Assembly: GCA_051881075.1 (NCBI GenBank)
Contig: JBJEPE010000081.1
Coordinates: forward strand, 1 to 64,000
Source of the DNA: RUG14223 sp051881075
GTDB taxonomy: Bacteria; Bacillota; Clostridia; Oscillospirales; Acutalibacteraceae
Length of the DNA stretch: 64,000 nucleotides
Reading direction: 5' to 3'
Shown here: one piece after another, positions 61,983-64,000 of the stretch
How positions within the stretch are numbered: the stretch's first letter is position 1
Layout of the letters: each line of letters opens with the position of its first letter
Made by a program: the position numbers and the translations under genes
The notes under the pieces: model-generated
Told to the model about the DNA's origin: nothing
What the model saw: the letters and a program-made list of their open reading frames with translations, nothing else
The model's database searches: none

Positions 61983-62465
61983 TTGTCAGCAAAAAAAATA
62001 GCTGTTATTAAGGGCGAAAGGGCGGAAACAGTTCGCCAAGAGCTTGAAAGGATACTGAAAAACAGCGGACTTGATGAGTACCTAGTCACAGCGGCGGACT
62101 ATAAGTCATGTGACGGATATTCATACAAAATACTCGGTTTATCGGGTGGAGGAGCAAAATTCGACAGGAATGAAGAATACAATACGGTGGTGCGTCCGTA
62201 TAATGTCGAAAAACCGCCGATAAAATCGGATTTGCTGATAAGCTATGATACTGATAATGACTCGGCGGACATAACCGCTAAAAATGTAAGATACATTGAT
62301 GACCAAGTTGTTTTTGAGCTTTTAGGCACAGCAATAATAGGTAGAATAAAGCTTAAGTACAGCAGTGATAACGCTGTAAAGGATGCGCTTCTGCTGGCAG
62401 GTATTATGCTTAATGCCGGTATCCCCTTACGGGAAGTGACAGCCTCATTCGTAGCCTTAGATTAA
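61983..62465 (+). CDS. Short Mur-ligase-like protein, lacking the ATP P-loop and ligase domain
   Basis: A 160-residue product placed between spoVD and mraY, where murE/murF usually lie. Residues about 94-158 (SADITAKNVRYIDDQ ... IGRIKLKYSSDNAVKDAL, GIMLNAGIPLREVTAS) read like the end of the MurE/MurF central domain (A-x-N-V, G-x-x-N-V-x-N-A-L, AxxLGIPL). The N-terminus AVIKGERAETVRQELERIL is laid out like ITGTNGKTT-x-x-x-L-x-x-IL but the P-loop Lys/Thr and Gly residues are missing. No C-terminal ligase domain. TTG start with GGAGG 8 nt upstream shows it is translated. Either a decayed or a repurposed Mur-ligase paralogue; the homology is inferred by eye. Confidence 0.6.
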   Translation: MSAKKIAVIKGERAETVRQELERILKNSGLDEYLVTAADYKSCDGYSYKILGLSGGGAKFDRNEEYNTVVRPYNVEKPPIKSDLLISYDTDNDSADITAKNVRYIDDQVVFELLGTAIIGRIKLKYSSDNAVKDALLLAGIMLNAGIPLREVTASFVALD

Positions 62466-62502
62466 GGTGTTTTGGTGCGATAAAGCGTGAAGTGTGCATT
62501 AC

Positions 62503-62531
62503 TTGCAATTTGTGAATTAATGCTGTATAAT
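62503..62531 (+). promoter_or_regulatory. Promoter before mraY
   Basis: TTGCAA (62503-62508), 17-bp spacer, TATAAT (62526-62531). A small hairpin TCGCAG/CTGCGA (about 62575-62599) lies in the leader. Confidence 0.7.
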
Positions 62532-62632
62532 ATATTAATATCTTTTTGACAAATAATTAACTGCAAATCAATAAGTCGCAGATTTATGAAAACCTGCGAT
62601 AAAAGCTATGGAAATTGAAAGGTTGGATCTTT

Positions 62633-63652
62633 ATGACAGGAATATGGACTTTGATTGCCTCGTTCTCATCATTTTTTATTACGATGATACTCGGAATTTG
62701 GATGATCCCGTTTTTAAGAAAGATCAAGTACGGTCAGACTATACTGGAGATAGGACCCTCTTGGCATAAAAGCAAGGAGGGAACACCTACAATGGGCGGC
62801 ATCATGTTCATTATAGGTATTCTGGTGTCAGCTATTGTGTGTGTTTTGCTTTTCTATTCAACACATTCTGTTGACTTGGATCTTAACGTATCAAAAGATA
62901 CTACCGTGCGTATTTTTGCCGGCTTGGGCATGGCGTTTTTGTATGGACTGGTAGGCTTTATAGACGACTATATCAAAGTTGTTAAAAAGCGTAATCTGGG
63001 ACTTAAGGCTATGCAGAAGCTTGTGCTTCAATTCTCGGTAGCCATAGCATATCTTGCAGTTATCAAATATGTAGGAGGAGCAAGCTCCGAAACAATAATA
63101 CCGTTTATAGGTTCAATAGACCTTGGTATATTCTACTGGATAATATCCGCCATTGTTATTGTCGGTATGGTCAATGCCGTAAACCTCAGCGACGGTATAG
63201 ACGGACTTAACGGATCTATAACGTTCTTTGCGGCAGTGGCGCTTATGACTATAGCAAGCTTTATATGTATGTCTGATATAAGCATTATGTCCGGCGCACT
63301 TGCAGGCGGATGCTTAGGATTTTTGATTTGGAACTTTCACCCTGCAAGAGTGTTTATGGGCGATACAGGCTCGCTCTTCCTCGGCGGTATGGTATGTGCC
63401 GTTACATATGCACTTAATATGCCGATACTCATGCTGCTTGTAGGTATTATGTATCTTGTAGAGATGTTCTCGGTTATTTTGCAGGTAACATACTTTAAAG
63501 CCACTAAGGGAAAAAGATTGTTCAGAATGAGCCCTATTCATCATCACTTTGAATTGGGCGGTTGGTCAGAGATAAAGATAACGGTGGTATTCAGTGCCGT
63601 TACCATACTTATGGGAGTAGCCGCATTGTTTATAGTTAAATACGGCGTGTGA
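62633..63652 (+). CDS. mraY: Phospho-N-acetylmuramoyl-pentapeptide-transferase MraY
   Basis: Integral membrane enzyme that makes lipid I from UDP-MurNAc-pentapeptide and undecaprenyl phosphate. Signatures: GPSWHKSKEGTPTMGG near the start, GFIDDYIKVVKKRNLGLK (the Mg-binding DDxxK), NAVNLSDGIDGLNG and SPIHHHFELGGWSE at the C-terminus. About ten hydrophobic segments. ATG at 62633 is preferred, with GAAAGG about 12 nt upstream; the TTG at 62615 is not needed. Confidence 0.96.
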   Translation: MTGIWTLIASFSSFFITMILGIWMIPFLRKIKYGQTILEIGPSWHKSKEGTPTMGGIMFIIGILVSAIVCVLLFYSTHSVDLDLNVSKDTTVRIFAGLGMAFLYGLVGFIDDYIKVVKKRNLGLKAMQKLVLQFSVAIAYLAVIKYVGGASSETIIPFIGSIDLGIFYWIISAIVIVGMVNAVNLSDGIDGLNGSITFFAAVALMTIASFICMSDISIMSGALAGGCLGFLIWNFHPARVFMGDTGSLFLGGMVCAVTYALNMPILMLLVGIMYLVEMFSVILQVTYFKATKGKRLFRMSPIHHHFELGGWSEIKITVVFSAVTILMGVAALFIVKYGV

Positions 63653-63693
63653 TCTAATCATAAATAAATCTTAACGTTTGGAGGTCAGTATAA

Positions 63694-64000
63694 TTGGATA
63701 ATTACACAATTAAGCAAAAGGGCAATATCAGAAATCGCTCTAATGCCTCATCAAAGCCGACCTCAAAAAGAGGCAGACCGAATATATCGGCCGCCGGCAG
63801 TGAGGGCGCACCTCGCAAAGTTATTAAAAGACAAAAACAGAGCTTTAAGCTCTTTTCCGCACGTTTAGGACTTGATATGCCCTTTTGTGCGCTTATAGTG
63901 ATACTTCTGGTAATAGGCTTGATAATGCTGTTTTCGGCAAGCTATCCTAACGCCTATTACTATGAGGGCGACAGTTATTATTACTTAAGTAGACAGCTTG
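63694..64000 (+). CDS. FtsW/SpoVE-family SEDS protein, 5' part only
   Basis: N-terminal 102 residues of a lipid-II polymerase/flippase family protein, cut by the window end. A basic, Ser/Arg-rich cytoplasmic tail of about 60 residues precedes the first membrane helix (LDMPFCALIVILLVIGLIMLF), the place where FtsW/SpoVE begins; SASYPNAYYYEGDSYYY follows in the first outer loop. TTG start at 63694 with GGAGG 9 nt upstream, 41 bp after mraY. FtsW and SpoVE cannot be told apart from this fragment. Confidence 0.8.
   Translation, partial: MDNYTIKQKGNIRNRSNASSKPTSKRGRPNISAAGSEGAPRKVIKRQKQSFKLFSARLGLDMPFCALIVILLVIGLIMLFSASYPNAYYYEGDSYYYLSRQL

Overview
The window looks like a chromosome segment of a low-GC Gram-positive anaerobe of the Clostridia, most likely Oscillospiraceae/Ruminococcaceae (family-level inference; no 16S rRNA is present). 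The grounds are the spore sigma factor SigG, a SpoVD-type PBP2 in a mra/dcw cluster, pyruvate:ferredoxin and indolepyruvate:ferredoxin oxidoreductases, Firmicutes gene orders (ylxM-ffh-rpsP-khpA-rimM-trmD; era-yqzL-recO; phoH-ybeY; trmK-nif3) and frequent TTG starts behind strong Shine-Dalgarno (SD) sites.

Layout. 1-1025: intergenic palindromes and sigG. 1143-8692: a minus-strand type IV pilus / type II secretion-like assembly operon (PilM-PilN fusion, PilO-like, prepilin peptidase, PilB, PilT, PilC) with no pilin gene. 9006-9244: a minus-strand tRNA operon (Trp, Asp, Thr) with a consensus promoter and a terminator. 9245-21152: the most striking locus, a 3701-residue cell-wall-anchored surface protein. 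It has a signal peptide, a probable N-terminal thioester adhesion domain, about 23 SpaA/Cna-B-like isopeptide domains and a C-terminal sorting signal, and it lies behind a roughly 370-nt structured leader. 21153-25570: accessory DNA with decayed sequence, an orphan membrane-anchored protein, a sodium/solute symporter and an IS481-like element between 27-bp direct repeats.

25599-35603: minus-strand housekeeping genes (orphan membrane protein, mutS2, recO, yqzL-like, era; DUF1858, murA; an orphan membrane protein and comM-like). 36052-39803: an aryl-acid operon (paaK-iorA-iorB). 39816-45211: a CNNM/CorC-type protein divergent from pyruvate:ferredoxin oxidoreductase, whose gene is followed by a 4 x 30-bp tandem hairpin repeat. 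45708-49163: minus-strand GNAT, nif3, trmK, ybeY and phoH. 49543-53235: SRP, ribosome and tRNA-modification operon, with a structured possible attenuator before rimM. 53661-57714: ptsH, uvrC, rsmD, coaD and a coiled-coil gene. 58062-64000: cell-division/peptidoglycan cluster rsmH, ftsL, spoVD, a short Mur-ligase-like relic, mraY and the start of ftsW/spoVE.

The best candidates for something new are the giant thioester/isopeptide adhesin with its leader, the shrunken Mur-ligase-like protein between spoVD and mraY, the SD-sequestering hairpin in front of sigG, and the pilin-less pilus operon. Motifs and coordinates were read by eye; no database search or folding was run, so family calls rest on motif recognition.
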